From contig QFWI01000011.1 in assembly GCA_003149345.1 (NCBI GenBank), positions 496,001 to 560,000 on the forward strand: a stretch of 64,000 nucleotides of DNA. Reading direction: 5' to 3'. The position numbers and the translations under genes were made by a program. The notes under the pieces were generated by a model. That model was not told where the DNA came from, did no database searches, and worked only from the letters and a program-made list of their open reading frames with translations. Shown piece by piece: positions 53,409-62,324 of the stretch (positions are counted from its first letter, which is position 1; each line of letters starts with the position of its first letter). Source of the stretch: Vampirovibrio chlorellavorus. Lineage in GTDB: Bacteria; Cyanobacteriota; Vampirovibrionia; Vampirovibrionales; Vampirovibrionaceae.

Positions 53409-53631
53409 AGCTGTATTCTAATACGGAAGCACTTCTTCTCACAGCATCCGTGATAGAAGTGATAGAAAATATTGAGAGGCTAATCCTTCAGATTTCTTGT
53501 CGCCAGCCTTCGGCATAGCCCGTCCAAGCCCTGAACGTATAAAACAGGCTCGGTTTGAGCCCAAACGCAAACCGGAAACCGCTCCGCTTTTTATTGGAGA
53601 AACGGATTCCCCCAAGAATGGACATAAATTC

Positions 53632-55017
53632 ATGAAAAAACCGATTGTTGCTATTATTGGCCGCCCCAACGTGGGTAAATCCACTCTGGTCAACCGTATT
53701 ATTGGCTCCCGAAAGGCCATTGTGGACGATACGCCGGGGGTAACCCGGGATCGCTCCTATTATGACGCCGACTGGCAGGGGAAAGCCTTCACCCTGGTGG
53801 ATACCGGTGGGGTCATGCCGGACGCCGATCTGGAAGAGCATCCTTTTGCGGATTTAATCAACATGCAGGTGGAAGTAGCTCTGGCGGAGGCTGATTTGGT
53901 GGTCTTTCTGCTGGATGGGCAAGCTGGGATCACCGCTGTGGATGAGGATATTGCCGAGCAGCTCCGTCGGAGCGGCAAGCCCATTTTGCTGACCATCAAT
54001 AAAATCGATCGCCACGATCAAAAAGCCCTGGCCGCTGAGTTTTACGCCCTGTCTTTGGGAGAGCCTTATTCCCTGTCCGCCTTGCACGGCAATGTGGGCG
54101 TGGGCGACTTGCTGGATGAAATCATCAAGCGCTTGCCCGTCCCGGCGGAAGACGTGCAGGAGGATACCCGTATCCACATCGCCCTGGTGGGCCGCCCCAA
54201 CGTGGGCAAATCGTCTATTCTGAATGCCCTGCTGGGTGAAGAGCGCTCCATTGTTAGCGATATTTCCGGTACCACCCGAGACTCCCTCAATGTCCCGGTC
54301 ACCTTTGAGGGTGAGGAGTTTGTGTTGGTGGATACCGCAGGGATTCGTAAAAAAGGGAAAGTGGACTACGGCATTGAGATGTTCTCTGTAGATCGTTCCA
54401 TCCGGGCGGTTAGAGAGGCCAATGTGACGGTGATGGTGTTGGATGCCACTGAAAACATTCAAAGTCAGACGGCGGGCATGGTCACCGATCAGGATAAAAA
54501 AATCATTGATATGAGCAACCAGGCTGGCAAAGGGCTGGTGCTGGTGGTCAACAAATGGGATTTGATTCCCAACAAGACCTCCAAAACCGTCGATACCTTC
54601 AAGAAAAAGCTCTATCAGGAACTACCGTTCGCCGCCTTTGCCCCTGTGTTGTTTACCAGCGCCGCCAAAGGCCAGCGCCTGACCAACATTTTTGAACTGG
54701 CTAAAACGGTGCATGAAAACGCCAATCGTCGGGTTAAAACCAGTCTGGTCAATGAGGTTATGGCCGAGGCCTTCACCCTGTCTCCGCCTGCCCCCATTAA
54801 GCAGCGCCGCCTGAAGTTGCTGTACGCTACTCAGGTCGGAGTGGCCCCGCCCACGTTTATCGTGTTCGTCAATGATGCTAAACTCATGAAGGATTCCTAT
54901 CGTCGTTATCTGGAGAAAAAGCTGCGTGAAAACTTCGAGTTTTCCGGGACGCCGATCATCATCGTGCCTCGCTCTCGTGAAGAGAAAAAGGAAAGAATGC
55001 AAAAGAAGGGAAAATAG
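53632..55017 (+). CDS. der: Ribosome-associated GTPase Der (EngA)
   Basis: Two tandem GTPase domains with a C-terminal KH-like domain, acting in 50S assembly. The first P-loop GRPNVGKST is at about 9-17, with DTGG and NKID. The second GRPNVGKSS is near 185, with DTAGIRKKGKV and NKWD. The KH-like part is the last 100 residues, ending in basic KEERMQKKGK-like sequence. The frame opens at 53497, but ATG 53632 begins MKKPIVAIIGRPN, the family start. It heads the der-plsY-gpsA block. Confidence 0.97.
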   Translation: MKKPIVAIIGRPNVGKSTLVNRIIGSRKAIVDDTPGVTRDRSYYDADWQGKAFTLVDTGGVMPDADLEEHPFADLINMQVEVALAEADLVVFLLDGQAGITAVDEDIAEQLRRSGKPILLTINKIDRHDQKALAAEFYALSLGEPYSLSALHGNVGVGDLLDEIIKRLPVPAEDVQEDTRIHIALVGRPNVGKSSILNALLGEERSIVSDISGTTRDSLNVPVTFEGEEFVLVDTAGIRKKGKVDYGIEMFSVDRSIRAVREANVTVMVLDATENIQSQTAGMVTDQDKKIIDMSNQAGKGLVLVVNKWDLIPNKTSKTVDTFKKKLYQELPFAAFAPVLFTSAAKGQRLTNIFELAKTVHENANRRVKTSLVNEVMAEAFTLSPPAPIKQRRLKLLYATQVGVAPPTFIVFVNDAKLMKDSYRRYLEKKLRENFEFSGTPIIIVPRSREEKKERMQKKGK

Positions 55018-55029
55018 GCGGTAAATACA

Positions 55030-55611
55030 ATGCATTACCTGATTGCGGCCGTGCTGGGCTACTTGATTGGGGCGATTCCCACAGCGTACCTGGTGGTTAA
55101 AAAACTGACCGGGCAGGATATTCGGCAGGTGGGTAGCGGCAACGTGGGCGCCACCAATGTCAAGCGGGCTGCCGGGTTTAAACCGTTCCTGTTTGTGTTG
55201 CTGGCGGATTTTCTAAAAGGCACTGTGCCGGTGCTGCTGGCCAAATTCCTGTTTCCAGGAGCGCCATGGCTGCATGTATTGGTGGCCTTGTCTACCGTCA
55301 TTGGTCATAGCAAGTCCATTTACCTGGGGTTTGCCGGTGGGAAGTCGGCGGCTACCGGTTTGGGTGGCTTTGTGGGCCTGGATCCGCTAGCAGGGATTTT
55401 ACTGGCGACCATTGCCTATGCCACCATGCGCCTGACCCGGATGGTCTCGGTGGGCTCCATGCTGGCCAGCGTATTGGCTCCCATTCTGCTGATTGTATTT
55501 AAGGCCCCGGTTCCTTACCAAATTTATGCCGCCATTGCCGGACTTTATGTTATTTATTTGCATAAGGCCAACATCCAGCGGCTGTTAAATGGTACGGAGA
55601 ACCGTATTTAA
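55030..55611 (+). CDS. plsY: Acyl-phosphate:glycerol-3-phosphate acyltransferase
   Basis: Makes lysophosphatidic acid from acyl-phosphate and glycerol-3-phosphate in the inner membrane. 193 residues with about five spans. Conserved motifs: IGAIPTAYLVVK, VGSGNVGATNVKRAAG, and the glycine-rich GFAGGKSAATGLGG after a span. It starts 12 bases after der and its stop joins the gpsA ATG, so the three are cotranscribed. With gpsA it supplies and uses glycerol-3-phosphate. Confidence 0.95.
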   Translation: MHYLIAAVLGYLIGAIPTAYLVVKKLTGQDIRQVGSGNVGATNVKRAAGFKPFLFVLLADFLKGTVPVLLAKFLFPGAPWLHVLVALSTVIGHSKSIYLGFAGGKSAATGLGGFVGLDPLAGILLATIAYATMRLTRMVSVGSMLASVLAPILLIVFKAPVPYQIYAAIAGLYVIYLHKANIQRLLNGTENRI

Positions 55612-56628
55612 ATGAAAAAACTGGCAATTTTGGGCGCAGGCAGTTGGGGGCTGACCCTGGCCTGGTTGAATGGCGCGCAGCATGAGAACGTGTGGCTGTG
55701 GGACAGAAACGCGGACAAAGTAGCCGCCATGGGCCGGGATCGCAAGGTGCTGTTTCCGTTGCCGGTGATTTTGCCCCAAAAGCTCAACCTGACCGCCTCA
55801 TTGGCAGAGGCCGTTCGGGATGCCGATGTGATTTTGATGGTGGTGACCGTTTCCGGGACTCGGGAGGTCTTGCGACGCTTGCGGGATGAAGTGAAGCTGC
55901 CCCGGCATGTGGTGTTGGTCAACGCTTCCAAAGGCATTGAGTTCCCCAGTCTCAAGCGCATGTCCGAGGTCTTTGCCGAGGAAATGCCGGAGAATCCGTA
56001 TGCGGTGTTATCTGGGCCCACTTTGGCCATGGAGATTTTGAATGGCCTGCCCACCGCTTGCTCCATTGCCTGCGAAGATTTAGAGATAGCCGAAGCCTTG
56101 CAGCGGGATTTATCCCACGATTTATTCCGGTTGTATTCCAACACCGATGTAACTGGGGTGGAGCTGGGCGGGGCTCTGAAAAACATTTTCGCCATTGCCA
56201 GTGGCTACATGAAGCAAAAAGAACTGGGCGACAATGCCTTGGGGGCGCTCATTACCCGTGGCTTATCGGAGATGACCCGTTTTAGCGTGGCTTTGGGAGC
56301 TGACCCGGAGAGCTTATATGGCATGAGCGGCTTGGGCGATTTGCTGGCCACAGCCAACAGCCCGCTCAGCCGGAATTTTCAGGTGGGGGCTCGCTTGGCT
56401 CAAGGGGAAACGCTGGATAATATTTTGACCGACCTCAAAGTGGTGGCTGAAGGGGTGAAGACCACCCATGCCGTTTATGAGTTGTCCCATAAGATGGGCC
56501 TGGATACGCCCATTGTGGATATGGTAGAAATGTGTCTGTCGGGGCCTTTTTCCGAGAAAATGATTGTGAAAAGCCTGATGACTCGAAAATTGAAATCCGA
56601 GCAAAAGGAGTCTGGCAAGTCCCTTTAA
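55612..56628 (+). CDS. gpsA: NAD(P)-dependent glycerol-3-phosphate dehydrogenase
   Basis: Reduces dihydroxyacetone phosphate to glycerol-3-phosphate for phospholipid synthesis. The 338-residue protein starts with the Rossmann loop ILGAGSWGLTLAWL (glycines 8-13). VNASKGIE, LSGPTLAMEI and the lysine-bearing ELGGALKNIFAIASGY, then GLGDLLATA, are conserved family blocks. It begins with ATG 55612 immediately after the plsY stop, so translation is coupled. Its 3' end lies close to the next hypothetical gene. Confidence 0.96.
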   Translation: MKKLAILGAGSWGLTLAWLNGAQHENVWLWDRNADKVAAMGRDRKVLFPLPVILPQKLNLTASLAEAVRDADVILMVVTVSGTREVLRRLRDEVKLPRHVVLVNASKGIEFPSLKRMSEVFAEEMPENPYAVLSGPTLAMEILNGLPTACSIACEDLEIAEALQRDLSHDLFRLYSNTDVTGVELGGALKNIFAIASGYMKQKELGDNALGALITRGLSEMTRFSVALGADPESLYGMSGLGDLLATANSPLSRNFQVGARLAQGETLDNILTDLKVVAEGVKTTHAVYELSHKMGLDTPIVDMVEMCLSGPFSEKMIVKSLMTRKLKSEQKESGKSL

Positions 56629-56699
56629 TGGGGCCTTTATCAATGGGGCTTTTATCGGTTTTCACACAGGGAACATCAACATCAGAGTGGGGAAATAGA

Positions 56700-57248
56700 A
56701 TGCTGTTACAAATTCGGCCCAACGCCTTTGGGCACCGTGAAGGCGATTCAGTGCGGAAATCGACAGAGTTTAAAAAAGGGTTGCGATGGACGGCCCCAAA
56801 GCAAAACACAGTCTTTGCCCCAACTCCGGCCCAATCCAATGACGGTTTTGGGCGGCCCTCCATTGGCTTAAAGCGAAGGCAGTTGCTACAGGCTGGCTTG
56901 CTGAGTCTGTTACCGGGGTCGATCTTCGGGCTGGGGTCTACCGCTCAGGCGCATCCCTGGGCTGATATTCCCATTGAGCGCCCGCAACCCTTCTCGGAAG
57001 AGGAGCTGAGGCAGGCTCAGGCAGCGGTGGATCAAGCCCGACCCCATCTTTTTCCCTTTGAAAATGCCTTGTTGGATGGGCGGCAGCGCTTGTTGCGGAA
57101 GGCCAATGATTGGGTGCGACAGGCTCAAAAACTGAAAGCACAGGGGAAAGATCCCCGGCAGGTTGTTGACCGGGCTGCTGGACAGGCTCAGCGTGGTGAT
57201 TCAGAAGCCAGGGCCGTGCTGGACTTAATGCGTCAGTCCTTCCATTAG
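56700..57248 (+). CDS. Hypothetical protein with Tat-like export signal
   Basis: About 182 residues from ATG 56700, which has GGGG upstream; the frame opens at 56532, inside gpsA. An internal KRRQLLQAGLLSLLPG with cleavage near STAQAHP near residues 56-85 resembles a Tat signal, but begins unusually far in. The rest is helical and Arg/Gln-rich (LRQAQAAVDQARPHLFPFENAL). No family is recognised. A later start near the KRR motif would give a more usual signal. Confidence 0.55.
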   Translation: MLLQIRPNAFGHREGDSVRKSTEFKKGLRWTAPKQNTVFAPTPAQSNDGFGRPSIGLKRRQLLQAGLLSLLPGSIFGLGSTAQAHPWADIPIERPQPFSEEELRQAQAAVDQARPHLFPFENALLDGRQRLLRKANDWVRQAQKLKAQGKDPRQVVDRAAGQAQRGDSEARAVLDLMRQSFH

Positions 57249-57265
57249 GGGTTCTAATAGGGGTT

Positions 57266-57676
57266 CTAAGAACCGGCAGACGCCTGCCCCATGCTGCGAA
57301 CCATTTTGGAGCGCAGCCCGTCAAAGCGCAGGGCTTCATCCTTGCTGTATTCGGTGTTTTTAAGCACGGCTTGGGCCGAGGGATGCACCATGATGATGTT
57401 GTCGATATGCAATTGCATAAAGCTGTAAATACGCGGCGAACTGGGGCCGTTCCGGTTGATGAGCTTGGCGTCGGTGACGGCCAGGAATCGTTTTTCCGGG
57501 TCGTTGAGTAAATCGCTGATACGGCGCTCCTCACGGGCATCTCGGGATACATGGATGATGCCTTGCACTTCGTGATCGGCGGTCAGGATGACCACTTCCA
57601 TGGGAATGGCCGCCTCTTTACCGACAATGCGCTTGGTTCTGGATGAATTTTCGGAGGGATGTTGCCCGGCTGACAT
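57266..57676 (-). CDS. Conserved hypothetical (DUF6812-like)
   Basis: 136 residues from ATG 57676 (AGGA upstream). The frame opens to 57994, but that part overlaps the prenyl synthase and is not family-like. The core AIPMEVVILTADHEVQGIIH, with RISDLLNDPEKRFLAVTDAKLI, resembles a small beta-rich family (DUF6812-type) of unknown role; this match is from memory of motif pattern only. It lies downstream of the prenyl synthase gene in the same direction. Confidence 0.65.
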   Translation of the reverse strand: MSAGQHPSENSSRTKRIVGKEAAIPMEVVILTADHEVQGIIHVSRDAREERRISDLLNDPEKRFLAVTDAKLINRNGPSSPRIYSFMQLHIDNIIMVHPSAQAVLKNTEYSKDEALRFDGLRSKMVRSMGQASAGS

Positions 57677-57857
57677 GGTGCTGCTGTCCTCATGCTCGTC
57701 TGTGAGGTGACGTATGAGGGGTATCGGCAGGGAGGGCCGAAAGTTTAATCGGAGTTTGAGACCGGAAATTAAAACAACCCGTAGACTGCGATTGAAATTC
57801 AAATTGCCTTTGTCTTTCCCTTCTGGCAAGGCATCCAAGGCCTCTGGCGGACGTTTT

Positions 57858-58877
57858 TCAGGCCCGCCGCTGGGGGATGAATTCAGCCAGGTTGATGAGG
57901 GCGGTCTTGGCGGGGGAATCGGGTAAAAAATCCAGCGCTTGCTTGGCTTTGGCCACATACTCATCGGCCAGTCGTTGTGTACCAGCCACCGCATCGGCTT
58001 TTGTCAGATGTTCCTGAATTTTCTGGATCAGCGCTTCATCGCTGGGCGCTTCAAACAACTGGGTGGTCAGGTGCTTGAGGGTCGTTCGTTCGTCGCTGCT
58101 GAGCTTTTCTGATTCCAGGGCCAGCAGGATAGGCGCCGTCAACAAGCCGTTGCGCAAATCGTCCAGCACCGGCTTTCCCATTTCCGCTTCCGTGGCCGTG
58201 TAGTCCAGCAGGTCATCGGCCACCTGGAATGCAATGCCAAAGTGGTGTCCATAGGACTTCAGGGCCTGTATCTGCTCTTCCGGCAGACCGTTAATCACGC
58301 CCGCCGACTCGCATCCGGCGGAAAACAGGCTGGCCGTCTTGCACATAGTTTTCCGGTAGTAGCTATCCCAGGCGGTGTCCAAGTGATAGCTGGTGTTCAT
58401 CTGCTCCACTTCCCCGTCGCACAAGTCGGCCAGTACATGGGCGAAGATGGAAACCAGACGAGGATTTCCCAGTTTGGCTAGCTTGACGCTGGCCTGGGCC
58501 AGCAGGTAGTCCCCGCTGAGAATGGAAATTTTATTGCCCCACTGGGCCCGTACTGTTTTACGCCCCCGGCGCAGCTCGGAACCGTCAATCACATCATCGT
58601 GCAGCAAGGTGGCCACATGAATCATCTCAGCCACGGCGGAGGCTTCCACGGCCTGATGGATTTCGCTTTCGGTTTGGGCTTTACTGGCCTGCGCGCACAG
58701 TAAAGTGACCACGGGGCGCAGGTATTTCCCACCGCTGAGCAGGGAGTATTCCACGGTTTCCGCTAAAACTGCGGATTGCGGCGGAATGATCGCTTTCAGG
58801 CTGTCTTTAACCGAATTCAAGGGCGCTAGAATCAAATCAAACGCTTGTTGGACGGTGGGCGACAGCAGGGAGGACAT
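57858..58877 (-). CDS. Polyprenyl diphosphate synthase
   Basis: Elongates isoprenoid chains for quinones or other lipids. 339 residues with the two Asp-rich motifs DDVID (94-98) and DDLLD (221-225), plus GGKYLRP at about 49-55 and GDYLLAQAS near 122. The sequence falls with long-chain (solanesyl/octaprenyl/heptaprenyl) synthases, not farnesyl, by its FARM flanks, but chain length cannot be stated. No quinone genes are beside it. ATG 58877 is used. Confidence 0.93.
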   Translation of the reverse strand: MSSLLSPTVQQAFDLILAPLNSVKDSLKAIIPPQSAVLAETVEYSLLSGGKYLRPVVTLLCAQASKAQTESEIHQAVEASAVAEMIHVATLLHDDVIDGSELRRGRKTVRAQWGNKISILSGDYLLAQASVKLAKLGNPRLVSIFAHVLADLCDGEVEQMNTSYHLDTAWDSYYRKTMCKTASLFSAGCESAGVINGLPEEQIQALKSYGHHFGIAFQVADDLLDYTATEAEMGKPVLDDLRNGLLTAPILLALESEKLSSDERTTLKHLTTQLFEAPSDEALIQKIQEHLTKADAVAGTQRLADEYVAKAKQALDFLPDSPAKTALINLAEFIPQRRA

Positions 58878-59069
58878 TGTTCAATCCAATCCTTGGGCTA
58901 ACGGTGGGGGAACGGCGGCTTGCTAAAGTTTTGCTTTACTGGGCATTATCGGTAAGAACCGGGGTGGCGTCAAACTGTCTCTATTTTACAAGGGACGTCC
59001 ATCGGGGGAAAATAATAAATCGCAGTCTCAAGCCTTCAATTTTGTTGCTTTGCTCAGGGAGTTCAAAAA

Positions 59070-62000
59070 TTGAGTTCCAAGTCCCAGCCGGTTTTGTTGG
59101 TTACTGGCCCCCCCGGTAGTGGTAAAAGCCGATTTCTGGCCAAAGAGGCCATCCGTCTGCATGTGCAGGAGGGGCTGGCCCTGTCCGGTTTGTTCGTGTT
59201 GGCCGTTAGTTCGCAGAATCAGTCCCGACTTCAGGTTTACCTTGAGTCCGAGAGTCAACTGGCAGGCCTGGCCGGGGTAAAAATTAAAGTGCAAACGCTA
59301 GATGCGTTTTGGTTGGCCCAGGTTAACCAGGGACAGCCGGAAACCAGCCAATGGCGCTTGCTCAGTGAGCTGGAGAGCCAGGCCTTAACTGCTCACGCAG
59401 TGCAAAGCGTCATTCACCCGGAGCATCCCCTGTTTTCAGCGAGTCAGGATGCCTCCTTCACCCGGTTGATGGCGAATCTCATTCGGCAATGCCAGGTGGG
59501 TGGCTGTTTACCGGATCGCATGATGACGTATACGGGCCTTTCCGGAGAGCGTGTGCTGTTACTGGGGCAGATTTATCAGCAATTCCTGAGCCTGTGCCAG
59601 CAGGCCCGATTGCTGACCTACCCGGCCCTGGCACAGATGCTTCAGGAGCAAGACGCCGCTGCACAGTCTTTCCTCCCGCCTGGCCAGGTTTCCGCCCTCT
59701 TGATTGATGAGGCGCAGGAGCTGTCTTCCGCTCATTATGACTGGCTTGCCCAGTTGCCGGTGCGGCTGGTTCTGGCGGGGAACCCACAGTTGGGGATCCG
59801 CAGTTACCGGGGTGGACAGCCGAAGTGTTTTGAAACTTTTTTCCAGCAGCAAGGCCGACCTGTTACCCATCAGGTTCAGCAGGCCAACTTGCGGAACAAC
59901 GCCCCGGTCTTGTCTGTGCTGAACGGCTTGTTGCCCGCCCCAATTTGGGAGGAGCAGGCCCCGGATCCGGCACAGCTGGGGCAGATGCTTCAATTTGGGT
60001 ATTACACCGACGCTGCCGCCGAAGCGACTGCCCTGGTAGATTATCTGGCTGACGTTGTGGAACGGCAATCGATGCCCGTGTCTGACTTTTTGTCCCCCAC
60101 AGGCTCCCGTCCCGCCACTTGGTCGGATTGCGTGGTTTTATTGCGTTCCGGGCGGTATAAGTCGAACTTGTACGCCGCCTTTTTGCAGCGTGGCATTCCG
60201 TTTCAGGATGAGAGCCTGAGTGAGGCGGTGCTGGATTTTCAGCGGGATTTTTACGCTTTGCTGCAAGTGCTGGCCATTTGGGAGGGGTGGGGCCTCCAGC
60301 CTGAAGACTTCCAGACGCCTGAGGCTTTGGAAGGTCAGGCTATGCGCACAGTGAAATCGTCTCTGGACTGGGCAACGTCCCTGAAAGCCCACAATCGCTA
60401 TTTACTGCGCTGGTTGGAGGCGGTTCTGCACGATACGCCCCATACGACCGCGTTGGCCAAGCTCGCGGCCCCCGTTCAGGAGGCGGAGCCCGTCTGGTTG
60501 CTGGGCCTTTGGCTGAACCGGGAGCAAACGTCTCCCGTGGTTGCGGAACGCTTGCAGGCCATGGTGAACCTGTACCAGGCCTGGTTGCAACACCCGGATC
60601 CGGGACAGTTGCTGGATGGTGCCGTGCAGGCATTTTCGCCTGATGTGACGCCGGGCGATAGCACGCCTGAGCTGGCTTTGTGGGCCTCTTTGCAGCCTGT
60701 GCGAAAAGCCATGGCGCAATGGGGCCAGCGATTTTATGAGGCCACCGGGCAAGGGGTCTCCCTGCGTATGATGCTGAACCAGTTTGAGCAGTTTTGGCAG
60801 GGCTTGACGGCTACGGAACCCAAGAATCAGGTGCGATTGCTCAGCGTTCACCAGGCGCAGGGAGAGACGGTTCCCGTGGTGGTGATGCCTTTTCTACAAA
60901 GCGAGGAATTCCCCAGCCATCGGGAGAACCCGGAGTGGCTCAGTCCGTCGGCGTTGGAAGCGCTGGGCTTGCCCGCGCTGTTCAGCGAAGCCGAAGAGCG
61001 GCGCTTGTTTGCCGTGGCGGCCAGTCGGGCCAGTCATCGTTTGTTACTAACTTGCCACCAACGGCAGGACAACGAGCGAGTCTTGCCCTCGCCCTACTAT
61101 ACGGCCCTGCTGGCCCAGAATCGGCAGTGCTTGCAATGTCCCTCGGCTGCGCAGGTCTGCGCTTGTGAGTCTGGAACCACCCCTGTAGCTGCCTGTGAGG
61201 TTGATTTTTGCAATCACCCCGCTCGGTTACAGACGGCACAGCCACAGGCTGCCGTTGAAAGCGAGTTCCCAGACGTTCAAAGCGATTACCAGAGCAACAG
61301 CCTCTGGGCGCAGCTCCATCCGCAAGCCCCGGAACCGATTTTCGAGGTGGACGAGGATCTGTTCATTAGCCCCACGGCCATTACCCGGTACATGCAGTGC
61401 CCACGGCAGTATTATTACAAGCACTTGCTGGGCCTGAAGGAGCCGGGCTCGGTGGCGGCCAGTTTGGGCACGCTGATTCACAAGGTCATGGAGGCCTTTA
61501 ATAGCCAAACGCCTCCGGGTGAGCATACCCCCCAGCGCTTACGAGAAGTGGCTGAGGCTTTCTTCGGGTTTGAAAGCGATTCTCATGCCTTTTATATGGC
61601 GGGCTTTGGGGAGCGGGAGCGCCAGACCTTGTCCCAGATGAGCCCGCTGGCTGTGCATGCGCTTCGGCAGTCTTTGCTGGCCTCCGTTGAGGATTTGACC
61701 GAGAAAGGGTACTTTGACCGATACGGCAGCCTCAAGGCCATTTATGCCGAGCGGGAGCTAAAAGAGGTCACTCTGGCCGGGTTGGAGCGCTGTCGTTTGA
61801 GCGGAAAAATGGATGCGTTGATTCAGCTGGCCGATGGGCGCTGGGAAGTGGTGGACTACAAAACCTACGGGCCCAGCAAATACGGCACCCGCTGGGAATT
61901 GTGCGAGCAGAAGTTTGAAGCCACCCTGGAGCCGCTACCAGAGGAGCCGGAGCTACCCCACCCCCAACGCTTCGCCAATAAATTAAACACGGCCTACCCC

Positions 62001-62324
62001 ATTGATTATCAATTGCCCCTGTACTACTGGGTCGCTCAGCAGGATAAGACGCTCAAAGGAGGCATGGCCGGAGTCTCTCTGCAACTGGTGCGCCCCCAGT
62101 TCCCGGATAACCCCGCTCAAGGTTCCATTCGCCTGGGACTGGGCAGCGATGTGCTGAATGCCCAGCGGAATCGGGTTTTACAAGAGATTCAAGCCCATGT
62201 GATCGATCCTATTTTAGCCAGCGAATATTTTTTACCGGTGCCGGAAGCGGGCGGCTGTGGGTATTGCGCCTACGCCGGTATTTGTGAGCAGGGAAATGCT
62301 TCAGAGCGTGAGGGGTTGGAATGA
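59070..62324 (+). CDS. AddB-like helicase-nuclease subunit
   Basis: 1084 residues. The N-terminal helicase-like part has Walker A GPPGSGKS (13-20) and LLIDEAQELS (Walker B). The C-terminal PD-(D/E)XK nuclease has GTLIHKVMEAFN, then WEVVDYKTYG. It also has an iron-sulphur Cys set (C777 in YMQCPRQYYY; C1063, C1066, C1072 in GCGYCAYAGIC), the AddB/Cas4-type pattern. It processes double-strand breaks with the next gene. Start is TTG 59070 with GGGAG upstream. Confidence 0.88.
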   Translation: MSSKSQPVLLVTGPPGSGKSRFLAKEAIRLHVQEGLALSGLFVLAVSSQNQSRLQVYLESESQLAGLAGVKIKVQTLDAFWLAQVNQGQPETSQWRLLSELESQALTAHAVQSVIHPEHPLFSASQDASFTRLMANLIRQCQVGGCLPDRMMTYTGLSGERVLLLGQIYQQFLSLCQQARLLTYPALAQMLQEQDAAAQSFLPPGQVSALLIDEAQELSSAHYDWLAQLPVRLVLAGNPQLGIRSYRGGQPKCFETFFQQQGRPVTHQVQQANLRNNAPVLSVLNGLLPAPIWEEQAPDPAQLGQMLQFGYYTDAAAEATALVDYLADVVERQSMPVSDFLSPTGSRPATWSDCVVLLRSGRYKSNLYAAFLQRGIPFQDESLSEAVLDFQRDFYALLQVLAIWEGWGLQPEDFQTPEALEGQAMRTVKSSLDWATSLKAHNRYLLRWLEAVLHDTPHTTALAKLAAPVQEAEPVWLLGLWLNREQTSPVVAERLQAMVNLYQAWLQHPDPGQLLDGAVQAFSPDVTPGDSTPELALWASLQPVRKAMAQWGQRFYEATGQGVSLRMMLNQFEQFWQGLTATEPKNQVRLLSVHQAQGETVPVVVMPFLQSEEFPSHRENPEWLSPSALEALGLPALFSEAEERRLFAVAASRASHRLLLTCHQRQDNERVLPSPYYTALLAQNRQCLQCPSAAQVCACESGTTPVAACEVDFCNHPARLQTAQPQAAVESEFPDVQSDYQSNSLWAQLHPQAPEPIFEVDEDLFISPTAITRYMQCPRQYYYKHLLGLKEPGSVAASLGTLIHKVMEAFNSQTPPGEHTPQRLREVAEAFFGFESDSHAFYMAGFGERERQTLSQMSPLAVHALRQSLLASVEDLTEKGYFDRYGSLKAIYAERELKEVTLAGLERCRLSGKMDALIQLADGRWEVVDYKTYGPSKYGTRWELCEQKFEATLEPLPEEPELPHPQRFANKLNTAYPIDYQLPLYYWVAQQDKTLKGGMAGVSLQLVRPQFPDNPAQGSIRLGLGSDVLNAQRNRVLQEIQAHVIDPILASEYFLPVPEAGGCGYCAYAGICEQGNASEREGLE